From contig CAMFBN010000011.1 in assembly GCA_945948535.1 (NCBI GenBank), forward strand, positions 1 through 61,389: 61,389 bases of DNA, in the 5' to 3' direction. Every line of letters starts with the position of its first letter. Position 1 is the stretch's first letter. The notes below the pieces were generated by a model that did not search any database, had not been told where the DNA came from, and saw only the letters and a program-made list of their open reading frames with translations. The DNA comes from an uncultured Clostridia bacterium (GTDB lineage: Bacteria > Bacillota > Clostridia > Oscillospirales > Oscillospiraceae). A program made the translations under genes and the position numbers. Shown here piece by piece: positions 24,694 to 31,797 of the stretch.

Positions 24694-26292
24694 TCAGTTC
24701 ATGTAATACATCCCGAGGCAGTCCCGCATGTCGTAGTAATTGGGCAGCCGCCGCCAGCCGCCGCCAACGGTAGCGTCGCCGTTGAGAACCACACGGGTAT
24801 CCGGCAGAGCCTGCGTGCACTGCCATGCCGCGCTGCCGCTGCAAAAAATCATGTACAGGTTCTTCAGCCAGGTCATTTTCGTAATGGGCGTGATGTCGCA
24901 GAAAGTCTTGCCGATGTTCAAGTCCTGAAGGGCGGTGCAGTCCACCAGCGGCGAATAATCCCGGATGCAGCTGTGATCCAGCTCCAGCCAGATGAGATTC
25001 TTGCAGCTGCGGATTGGCTCAATATACTGAACCTCTGTCCAGGCGAGAATCAGATACTTAAGATTGGGCATGAATTCCACAAAGCTGATGTCCGTCAGGG
25101 TCATGTGGCCCACGTCAAGACACACCATGTCCTCGCAGTAGCGCAGATTATAGGCATAGTCGTCGAACAGCCGGCCCACGCCGAAGTGGTTGGGCATGAA
25201 GTTGTCCTTGTCCGTCCGCAGGGCGATGCTGGGGCCTAAGCGGACCGTCCAGACCACCTTGTACTTGTCCCGAACCCGGTCCCGATAGGCCGCCATATCC
25301 TCATTTTCAATGTCACAGGCCACAACCTTGGCCTTGCTGTTGCCCCAGTCCGGATTGTCCTTGCCGCACAGGCCGAAAATCACCTTTTCCGCGTTCGGCA
25401 GATATTCCATCTGCGCTTCCACCTGGGCGATATCCGCCACCACGGTCTGGGACAGATCCACCTCGGTATCCGTGCTCTGGAACACGCCGTCTCCGATGTG
25501 CACCTCCCAGCTGATGTCCACGTCCGGATAGGCTTCCGAAAGTGCCGTCAGCGCCGCCGGGTCTGCCGCCGGGTCCACCATGTGCAGCTTCTTCAGATTC
25601 GGCAGGCTGCCCAGCAGGGAAAGATCGGTGTCGGTAATCCTCTCCGCCGTCAGTTCCTGAACATCCTGTTCCACCAGATTGTCGCCCAGACGCAGACGGA
25701 AGGTCAGGCCGTTATCCTGACAGTACCGGCTCAGCGCCGAAAAATCCTGAGACTCGCCCCCGCCGTCGGCAATCACGGTGCGCAGCTCCGTCAGGAAGGG
25801 CAGCAGCTTCAGATTCTCCGGGCTGCCGGTACGCAGCTCCACCGTATCGGTATCCGCCGGATACTCGGTGCCGTCCAGCGTCACCCGGCTGGAAACCGTC
25901 ACATTTGGGTACGCTTCCCGCAGGCGCAGCAGGCTGTCATAGTCCCGGCAGTTCTCCGCGTGAACCGTTTCCAGCTGGGGGAAGCAGGCCAGCGCATTGA
26001 CATCCTCTTCCGTCAGGGTGTCCACCGTGATGACCGTAGTATCACTGGGCAGCTTTTCACCCTGAAAGGGCACGTCCCAGAGAATTTCGCAGCGCGGCAG
26101 CTTCTGCCGCAGAGCCTCGTAATGGTCAACGCTGATATCCTGCCCCCGCAGGTCCATACTCACGGCATTCTTTGGATAAAGCTGGAAATCGATGAGATAA
26201 TTGTCATGCAGGATCAGGGCGGTTCCTCCGGCGGCAGCCAGCAAGACCGCCAGCGCCAGAAGAGTCGCCAAAAGCGCCGTTTTTCCGCGCAT
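24694..26292 (-). CDS. Membrane-anchored repeat/LRR protein, paralog 1
   Basis: A 532-residue protein with an uncleaved-looking N-terminal membrane anchor (LLATLLALAVLLAAAGGTAL) and a large outer region. It has several ~70-100-residue repeats built as [L/Y]P-x-[C/V]-x-[I/V]-x-W-x-V ... ending in an LPNLKK-type strand (for example LPRCEILWDVPFQ, YPNVTVSSRVTL, YPDVDISWEVHIG, KYKVVWTVRLG). After these come leucine-rich-repeat-like units (VCLDVGHMTLTDISFVEFM then LPNLKYL-like, LIWLELDHSCIRDYSPL, LQDLNIGKTFCDITPI). The C-terminus is WRRLPNYYDMRDCLGMYYMN. A paralog of the same design is at 48928-50601. Start ATG 26292 has GGGAGG upstream; the frame open to 26574 is not supported. Function unknown; ligand binding at the surface is a guess. 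Confidence 0.75.
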   Translation of the reverse strand: MRGKTALLATLLALAVLLAAAGGTALILHDNYLIDFQLYPKNAVSMDLRGQDISVDHYEALRQKLPRCEILWDVPFQGEKLPSDTTVITVDTLTEEDVNALACFPQLETVHAENCRDYDSLLRLREAYPNVTVSSRVTLDGTEYPADTDTVELRTGSPENLKLLPFLTELRTVIADGGGESQDFSALSRYCQDNGLTFRLRLGDNLVEQDVQELTAERITDTDLSLLGSLPNLKKLHMVDPAADPAALTALSEAYPDVDISWEVHIGDGVFQSTDTEVDLSQTVVADIAQVEAQMEYLPNAEKVIFGLCGKDNPDWGNSKAKVVACDIENEDMAAYRDRVRDKYKVVWTVRLGPSIALRTDKDNFMPNHFGVGRLFDDYAYNLRYCEDMVCLDVGHMTLTDISFVEFMPNLKYLILAWTEVQYIEPIRSCKNLIWLELDHSCIRDYSPLVDCTALQDLNIGKTFCDITPITKMTWLKNLYMIFCSGSAAWQCTQALPDTRVVLNGDATVGGGWRRLPNYYDMRDCLGMYYMN

Positions 26293-26346
26293 AGTTCGTT
26301 CCTCCCGGATATTCAGGCAGGGTCTTCCCTGCCAATACTTCCCTTT

Positions 26347-26375
26347 ATTATGCGGTGGTTTTTCCCATAAGTCAA
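26347..26375 (-). promoter_or_regulatory. Promoter of LRR paralog 1
   Basis: Minus strand TTGACT (26370-26375), 17-bp spacer, CATAAT (26347-26352). The leader holds a GGCAGGG/CCCTGCC hairpin. Confidence 0.65.
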
Positions 26376-26403
26376 GGGTGAAATGCCCCAATGGTGCTAA
26401 TAC

Positions 26404-26432
26404 TTGCGAAACCGGGCATTCTGGTATATAAT
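26404..26432 (+). promoter_or_regulatory. ymdB operon promoter
   Basis: TTGCGA (26404-26409), 17-bp spacer, TATAAT (26427-26432); 26 bp to ATG 26459, with TTGGAGGA as ribosome-binding site. Confidence 0.75.
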
Positions 26433-26458
26433 GGGCATACGAGATTGGAGGAACACAA

Positions 26459-27235
26459 ATGGATTTTAAGGTATTGGCGGTAGGCGACGTGGTGGGAAAT
26501 CCGGGACTTGACCGGGTGCGCCGCCGCCTGCGGCAGCTGAAACGGAACACCGGTGCGGATTTTACCGTGGTCAACGGAGAAAATGCCGCGGTGGTGGGCC
26601 TGCTTCCCCATCAGGCGGAGGACATTCTGGACGCCGGAGCGGATGTGATCACCATGGGCAACCACACCTGGGGCAAGCGGGAAATTGTAGACTACATGGA
26701 GGACTGCCCCCGGATTCTGCGGCCCGCCAACTATGCCCCCCAGGTGCCGGGACGGGGCTGGCAGGTGTTTGACACCAAGGCCGGGCCGGTGGCGGTCATC
26801 GATCTCATCGGGCGGTGCAATATGGACTACGGCCCGGACAACCCCTTTTTATTGATTGAAAAAATTCTGAGAGAACTCGACGTGAAAATCATTCTCGTGG
26901 AAATCCACGCCGAGGCCACCTCGGAAAAGCTGGCTATGGGCTATCTGCTGGACGGACGGGTCAGCGCCGTCTGGGGCACCCACACCCATGTGCCCACGGC
27001 GGACGCCCGGATTCTGCCCAAGGGCACGGGCTATGTCACCGACCTTGGCATGACCGGCCCAAGGGATTCGATTTTGGGCATCCGGCCGGAGCTGTCCATT
27101 GCCAAATTTCGCGGGGATCTGACTGAGCGATACCGCTGGGCCGAGGGCCCGACAAAAATGGAGGCGGTGCTGTTCACCATCGACAGCGCCACCGGACTGT
27201 GCCGCAAGGCAGAAAGAGTGGACGAATGGGACTGA
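26459..27235 (+). CDS. ymdB: YmdB-type metallophosphoesterase (2',3'-cNMP phosphodiesterase)
   Basis: A 258-residue calcineurin-like phosphoesterase of the TIGR00282/YmdB group. Metal motifs: VGDVVGNPG (Asp), NGEN, GNHTWGKRE and GTHTHVPTADARILP. In Bacillus, YmdB hydrolyses 2',3'-cyclic AMP and affects biofilm and motility decisions. Here the usual rny/ymdB linkage is absent. Instead it overlaps by 10 bp an SbcD/YhaO-like phosphoesterase gene, which overlaps an AAA ATPase, giving a nuclease/phosphoesterase operon. Confidence 0.92.
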   Translation: MDFKVLAVGDVVGNPGLDRVRRRLRQLKRNTGADFTVVNGENAAVVGLLPHQAEDILDAGADVITMGNHTWGKREIVDYMEDCPRILRPANYAPQVPGRGWQVFDTKAGPVAVIDLIGRCNMDYGPDNPFLLIEKILRELDVKIILVEIHAEATSEKLAMGYLLDGRVSAVWGTHTHVPTADARILPKGTGYVTDLGMTGPRDSILGIRPELSIAKFRGDLTERYRWAEGPTKMEAVLFTIDSATGLCRKAERVDEWD

Positions 27236-28290
27236 AAATTCTGCACAGCGCCGACTGGCATCTGGACTCCCCCTTTGGGGGCTTTTCCGAACCCCAGCGG
27301 CAGCTTCTGCGGGAGCAGCAGAAACTGCTCCCCGGGAAAATCGCCGACCTGTGCCGCCGGGAAAACTGCGGCCTTGTGCTGCTGGCGGGCGACCTTTTTG
27401 ACGGACAGCCAAACCGGGATACCATTGATATTCTGAAAGAAGCGCTGGCCCAGTGCGGCGTGCCGGTGCTGATTGCCCCGGGCAATCACGACTTCTGTTC
27501 GCCAAACAGCCCATGGCTGTCGGAAACCTGGCCAGAAAATGTGCGTATTTTCACCGGCGCGTTGGAATCCGTGGTTCTGGAAGATCTTTCCTGCCGGGTT
27601 TACGGCGCGGGCTTCCGGAGCATGGACTGCTCTCCCCTGCTGGAAGGTTTTCACGCCGAGGGCAGTGAAACCTACCAGATCGCCGTCCTTCACGGCGACC
27701 CCACCCAGCGGGAATCCCCCTACAATCCCATCACCGCCGCCCAGGTCAAGGCGTCGGGCCTAACCTATCTGGCGCTGGGCCACATCCACAAGGCGGGGGC
27801 CTTCCGGGCGGGGAGCACCCTGTGCGTCTGGCCCGGCTGCCCCATGGGCCGGGGCTGGGACGAGACCGGGGACAAGGGCGTGTGCATCGTAACATTGGAG
27901 GAGGAAGCCAAGGTACAGGCCGTGAGCCTTGACACCATCCGTTTCTACGATCTGGAAGCGGACGCGGGCGCCGACCCGGTGGCCGCACTGGAAGGCCTGC
28001 TTCCGCCCCAGGGAAGCCGGGATTTTTACCGCATTGCCCTCACCGGCAACGCGGATGTGGATATTAAGTCGATTTACAGGGAATTCCCGGATTTCCCAAA
28101 CCTTTCTTTGCTTGACAAAACAGAGCCGCCCATTGACCTGTGGGAGAACACGGACTCCGATACACTGGAAGGGATGTACTTCCAGCTGCTCCGCCGCGCT
28201 ATGGAGGAACAGCCGGAAAATGCCCGGCAAATCCAGCTGGCGGCGGAGATTTCCCGGAAACTGCTGGACGGAAGGGAGGTCAAAGTGTGA
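27226..28290 (+). CDS. SbcD/YhaO-like metallophosphoesterase
   Basis: A 354-residue DNA-repair-type exonuclease. Motifs: LHSADWHLDSPF (D-x-H), LAGDLFDGQPNRDT (GDxxD), APGNHDFCSP (GNHD), VLHGDP and LALGHIHKAG (GHxH), the Mre11/SbcD set. Start: ATG 27226 overlaps the ymdB gene end by 10 bp; an earlier ATG at 27199 lies inside ymdB and gives extra residues not seen in the family. It is partnered by the overlapping AAA ATPase gene at 28287, matching the YhaO-YhaN pair of Firmicutes and the general SbcCD (Mre11-Rad50) logic. Confidence 0.9.
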   Translation: MGLKILHSADWHLDSPFGGFSEPQRQLLREQQKLLPGKIADLCRRENCGLVLLAGDLFDGQPNRDTIDILKEALAQCGVPVLIAPGNHDFCSPNSPWLSETWPENVRIFTGALESVVLEDLSCRVYGAGFRSMDCSPLLEGFHAEGSETYQIAVLHGDPTQRESPYNPITAAQVKASGLTYLALGHIHKAGAFRAGSTLCVWPGCPMGRGWDETGDKGVCIVTLEEEAKVQAVSLDTIRFYDLEADAGADPVAALEGLLPPQGSRDFYRIALTGNADVDIKSIYREFPDFPNLSLLDKTEPPIDLWENTDSDTLEGMYFQLLRRAMEEQPENARQIQLAAEISRKLLDGREVKV

Positions 28291-30404
28291 GAATCTACAA
28301 AATGACCGCCACCTTCGGCAAGCTGGAGCATGAAACCCTGACCTTAGAGCCGGGGCTGAACATCATCACCGCCCCCAACGAATGGGGCAAAAGCACCTGG
28401 TGCGCCTTCCTGATGGCCATGCTCTATGGGCTGGACACCCGGGCCAAAACCACCAAAGCCGCTCTGGCGGACAAGGAGCGCTACCAGCCATGGTCGGGAA
28501 ACCCCATGTCCGGCCGCATCGACTTAAATTGGAACGGACGGGACATCACCATTGAGCGCACCACCCGCCGCCGGGTGCCGCTGGGGGAATTCAAAGCCTA
28601 CGAAACCGAATCCGGCCTGCCGGTGGAGGAGCTGACGGCGGCAAACTGCGGTTCCCAGCTTTTGGGCGTGGAGCAGACCGTGTTCCGCCGGGCAGGATTC
28701 ATCCGCTTTTCCGACCTGCCGGTGACACAGGATGAGGCCCTGCGCCGCCGTCTCAACGCCCTCGTCACCACCGGAGACGACAGCGGCGCGGCAGACCGGC
28801 TGGCGGCCAGCCTGAAGGATTTGAAAAACCGGTGCCGCTACAACCGCACGGGACTGCTCCCCCAGGCGGAGGCTCAGCGGGATGCCATTGAGGAGAAGCT
28901 CACCGAGCTGGAAACCCTGAACACCCAGTGCCAGAAGCTGAAAATGCGCATTGACGAGGTCAAGGACTGGCTGCGGCAGCTTTATAACCACCAGCAGGCG
29001 CTGGCCTACGCCAAAATGGAATCCGGCCTGTCTCAGATTGCACAGTCCCGGGAAGCCGTGGAGGAAACCGAGCAGGCCCTCCGGGCGCTGGAAGAAACCT
29101 GTGCCGCCCTGCCCCCGCAGACGGAGGTGGAAAGCAAGGTACGGGAGCTGCGCTCCTTCCGGGACCAGTGGAACGCCCTGCGCGCTGAGCAGCAGCAGGC
29201 CCCCGCGGAGCCCCAGAAGCCGGAGCTGCCCAACCCCTTCACCGGGCTAAGCGCGGAAAGCGCCCGGGCCATGGCCCGGGCGGACGCGAAGGAACTGACA
29301 GAGCTTTCCGGGTCCCGGCTGTCTCTGATACTCATGATCGTGGGCGTCATCGGCCTGCTGGCAGCGGGAGGGCTTGCCCATCTGACGGCCTACCTGTTCG
29401 CCGCCATCGCCGGGGCCGTGGGTCTGCTGGCCCTTGTGTGGGGCGTGGTTGACCGGGTGTCCACCCGAAAAAAGATCCTCGCCATCGTGGAAAAGTACGG
29501 CACCGCCGACTGGAAACGCTGGACAGTGCCCATCGCGGCCTATGAGCAGGCCATGCTTACCTATGCGGAGGATTTGAAAGCCTATCAGGAAATTTCCAGC
29601 GACCTGGAGGTCCGGCTGATGGTGGCCCGCAAGAAGCGGGACTCCCTGTGCGGCCTGCAGGAGCCGGAGGAGGTGCTGGACTTCTGGCTGGACGCCCAGC
29701 GCAAATGGGAGCAGTATGACCGGGCACAGGCCGAGGCAATTACGGCAAAGCGGCATTTTGAAGCCCTGAACGCCATGGTAAAGCCTGTGGAAAAGCCCAC
29801 AGCCCCGGACAATCTAACCCAAAACGAGGCCCAGACCGCCCAGCTTCTCGCCGAGTGCGCCGCGGAGCAGCAGCGGCTTCAGAACCGCTTGGGCCAGTAT
29901 CAGGGCCGGATGGAGATTATCGGCAGCGCCGAGGACCTGCGCCTGCAGCACAAGCGCCTGTCTGACCGGATTGCCCGTCTGGAGGACACTTACACCGCCC
30001 TGACCATTGCACAGGAGACGTTACAGCAGGCCCGGTCCGAATTGCAGCGGCGGTTCGCCCCCCGGATCACCCAGCGGGCGCAGGAGCTGCTTGCGGCCAT
30101 GACGGACGGCCGCTACCGGAGCCTGACCATGGGGGAGGATTTCTCCCTCCGGGCAGCCGCCGTGCAGGAGGACGTGCTGTGCGACGCCATCTGGCGCAGC
30201 GACGGCACCATCGACCAGCTGTATCTAGCCCTCCGTCTGGCAGTGGCCGAGGAGCTGACTCCCGAGGCCCCGCTGGTGCTGGACGACGCGCTGGTGCGCT
30301 TTGACGACAAACGCATGGCGGCGGCGCTGGACATTCTGCGAAAAATGGCAAAGGACAAGCAGGTCATCTGCTTTACCTGCCAAAGTCGCGAATCAAATGG
30401 ATAG
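28287..30404 (+). CDS. YhaN-like AAA (RecF/SbcC-type) ATPase
   Basis: A 705-residue SMC/Rad50-type ATPase. Walker A is APNEWGKST near residue 30, followed by Q-loop region and long coiled coils (~180-340 and ~420-620). Walker B is PLVLDDALVRFDDKR near the C-terminus. Unusually, two adjacent membrane-spanning stretches interrupt the coiled coil at ~345-395 (LSLILMIVGVIGLLAAGG and LFAAIAGAVGLLALVWGV), as in Bacillus YhaN. It likely works with the preceding phosphoesterase at the membrane. Start GTG 28287 overlaps the previous stop (GTGTGA) with GGGAGG upstream. A strong terminator follows. Confidence 0.9.
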   Translation: MRIYKMTATFGKLEHETLTLEPGLNIITAPNEWGKSTWCAFLMAMLYGLDTRAKTTKAALADKERYQPWSGNPMSGRIDLNWNGRDITIERTTRRRVPLGEFKAYETESGLPVEELTAANCGSQLLGVEQTVFRRAGFIRFSDLPVTQDEALRRRLNALVTTGDDSGAADRLAASLKDLKNRCRYNRTGLLPQAEAQRDAIEEKLTELETLNTQCQKLKMRIDEVKDWLRQLYNHQQALAYAKMESGLSQIAQSREAVEETEQALRALEETCAALPPQTEVESKVRELRSFRDQWNALRAEQQQAPAEPQKPELPNPFTGLSAESARAMARADAKELTELSGSRLSLILMIVGVIGLLAAGGLAHLTAYLFAAIAGAVGLLALVWGVVDRVSTRKKILAIVEKYGTADWKRWTVPIAAYEQAMLTYAEDLKAYQEISSDLEVRLMVARKKRDSLCGLQEPEEVLDFWLDAQRKWEQYDRAQAEAITAKRHFEALNAMVKPVEKPTAPDNLTQNEAQTAQLLAECAAEQQRLQNRLGQYQGRMEIIGSAEDLRLQHKRLSDRIARLEDTYTALTIAQETLQQARSELQRRFAPRITQRAQELLAAMTDGRYRSLTMGEDFSLRAAAVQEDVLCDAIWRSDGTIDQLYLALRLAVAEELTPEAPLVLDDALVRFDDKRMAAALDILRKMAKDKQVICFTCQSRESNG

Positions 30405-30405
30405 C

Positions 30406-30433
30406 AAAAAGCGCCGGTTTTCCGGCGCTTTTT
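30406..30433. terminator. Terminator after the YhaN-like gene
   Basis: AAAAAGCGCCGG / CCGGCGCTTTTT with a TTTT loop; bidirectional between converging genes. It starts 2 bp after the stop codon. Confidence 0.9.
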
Positions 30434-30434
30434 C

Positions 30435-30980
30435 TTATTCCCACGGAAAGGGCTTTCCCGTGAGGACATTTTCCTTTAGGTAGCGGAAGGTCTTTTTTTC
30501 TCCTTTTTCCGCCAGCATGGTCAGGATATATCCCAGCTCCCGGCAGGTCTGCGGGTGCATCAGCTCCCGCTCCCGGCTTTTCTGGAAGTAGTTGAGGGCC
30601 GAGTCATCCCGGTAGTTTTTTCCCTGATAGGTCATGCAGGCCGCCCGGCGGTCCATGACCATCTCCACCAGATATTTGCGGGGCATGGGGATGGGTTCAT
30701 AGCGGCGGGTTTCCCGGTTCATGTCCGTCCAGTATTCGTAGTGGTGCCGGTTGCGGCCCTTGTGGTGCATCCAGGCCTCGCTATAGCCCTTGTCCTCCCT
30801 CTCGGCGGCGTTGGGACTGCGGGTGCCCTGATAGTATTTCGCGCCGATCCAGAATTCCGTGGGGGAATATTTGGACAGGTCGTGGGTCAGCCCCTGACTG
30901 TACAGGCCCACCCGGAAGCAGCCCTTCAGGACAAGCCAGCGGTGCTTGGTGACGGTTTTCAAATGCAGCCATGTCTTCAT
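30435..30980 (-). CDS. DUF5662 family protein
   Basis: A 181-residue protein with the DUF5662 pattern: HRWLVLKGCFRVGLYSQGLT then HDLSKYSPTEF, HHKGRNRHHYEYW, MVMDRRAACMTYQGKNY. Conserved His/Asp pairs (THDLSK, HHKGRNRHH) suggest an HD-like metal site. Function is unknown; such proteins occur in Clostridia genomes and in phages. Start ATG 30980 has GGAGGTACGCCC upstream. The next 285 bp hold a heptamer-array element and then the blaI promoter. Confidence 0.82.
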   Translation of the reverse strand: MKTWLHLKTVTKHRWLVLKGCFRVGLYSQGLTHDLSKYSPTEFWIGAKYYQGTRSPNAAEREDKGYSEAWMHHKGRNRHHYEYWTDMNRETRRYEPIPMPRKYLVEMVMDRRAACMTYQGKNYRDDSALNYFQKSRERELMHPQTCRELGYILTMLAEKGEKKTFRYLKENVLTGKPFPWE

Positions 30981-30996
30981 GGGCGTACCTCCTGAA

Positions 30997-31152
30997 AGTG
31001 TGGAGTTTTGAGTGTGAAGTGTGGAGTGTGGAGTGTGGAGAGTGGAGAGTGGAGAGTGGAGTTTTTACTCTTATTCCTAACATCTAATTCCTCACTCCTC
31101 ACTCTCAACTCTCCACTCTTCACTCCCAACTCTTCACTCTCCACTCTTAACT
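30997..31152. repeat. Heptamer-array element F (GTGGAGT type)
   Basis: Left arm 30997-31072 of GTGGAGT/GTGGAGA/GTGAAGT 7-mers. The short AT-rich middle (TTTTTACTCTTATTCC) lacks either hairpin. The right arm 31091-31149 is CTCACTC/CTCAACT/CTCCACT units, the inverse. It sits upstream of blaI, facing element G on the other side of that gene. Confidence 0.8.
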
Positions 31153-31191
31153 AATTCGTATTATACTCCCCCTGCCGCCAGAAAGCAAGGG

Positions 31192-31247
31192 TTGACAAGG
31201 AAGGTTTAATGTGTTAAACTTCAAGCATCAGGTTTAACGTATTAAAC
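31192..31247 (+). promoter_or_regulatory. blaI promoter with two BlaI-type operators
   Basis: A -35 TTGACA (31192-31197) is followed by two dyads: GTTTAA-TGTG-TTAAAC (31204-31219) and GTTTAA-CGTA-TTAAAC (31232-31247), 28 bp centre to centre. The weak -10 (about TTAAAC) is inside the first dyad, so the BlaI-type repressor should block transcription. The second dyad ends 6 bp before the AAGGAGG site. Confidence 0.8.
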
Positions 31248-31265
31248 CGTCAAGGAGGATACGCT

Positions 31266-31625
31266 ATGGTCACCCCGAAAATTTTTGAGAGTGAGTACCG
31301 CTTCTGCCTGATTCTGTGGGAGCATGAGCCGGTGAACTCCACAAAGCTTGTGCAGCTTGCCAAGGAAAACTTAGGCTGGTCCAAGGCCACCACCTACACC
31401 GTCATCCGCCGCTTAAGCGAGCGGGGGGTGGTGAAGAACGAGAACGCCGTGGTCACGTCCCTCGTCTCCAAGGAGGAGGCCCAGAAAAGCCGTCTGAACG
31501 AGATGGTGGAGGAAACCTTTGAAGGCTCCATGCCCGCCTTCATCGCCGCGTTTTCCAAGAGCAAACGGCTGAGTAAGGAAGATGTGGAGCAGTTAAGGCA
31601 GCTGATTGACAGCTATGAAGAATAA
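31266..31625 (+). CDS. blaI: BlaI/MecI/CopY family repressor
   Basis: A 119-residue winged-helix repressor of the BlaI/MecI group: ESEYRFCLILWEHEPVNSTK, the recognition region WSKATTYTVIRRLSERGVVK, and dimerisation tail. In the family, BlaR1 signalling leads to cleavage of BlaI between helix segments. It is autoregulated through two dyads upstream. The partner BlaR1-like metallopeptidase follows after 172 bp containing element G. Whether this pair controls beta-lactam resistance is doubtful because no beta-lactamase or PBP2a gene is adjacent. Confidence 0.9.
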   Translation: MVTPKIFESEYRFCLILWEHEPVNSTKLVQLAKENLGWSKATTYTVIRRLSERGVVKNENAVVTSLVSKEEAQKSRLNEMVEETFEGSMPAFIAAFSKSKRLSKEDVEQLRQLIDSYEE

Positions 31626-31630
31626 AGATT

Positions 31631-31764
31631 GTAGAGTGAAGAGTGGAGAGTGAGGAGTGAGGAGTGAGAAGTGAGGAGTGGAGATAACAAAATCTCATTT
31701 TCAATTCATCGCCGAAGGCGATACCATCACTCCACACTCAACACTCCACACTCCACACCCCACA
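31631..31764. repeat. Heptamer-array element G (GTGGAGT type, with core hairpin)
   Basis: Left arm 31631-31683 of GTGGAGA/GTGAGGA/GTGAGAA 7-mers. The core has TTTTCAATTC and the hairpin ATCGCC-GAA-GGCGAT with ACCA (31698-31726). Right arm 31727-31760 of CACTCCA/CACTCAA units. It lies between blaI and blaR1-like. The core matches that of the TTGACAA elements although the arms differ. Confidence 0.85.
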
Positions 31765-31797
31765 TTTACCGTTCCACACAAAAAGGAGAAATGACGT

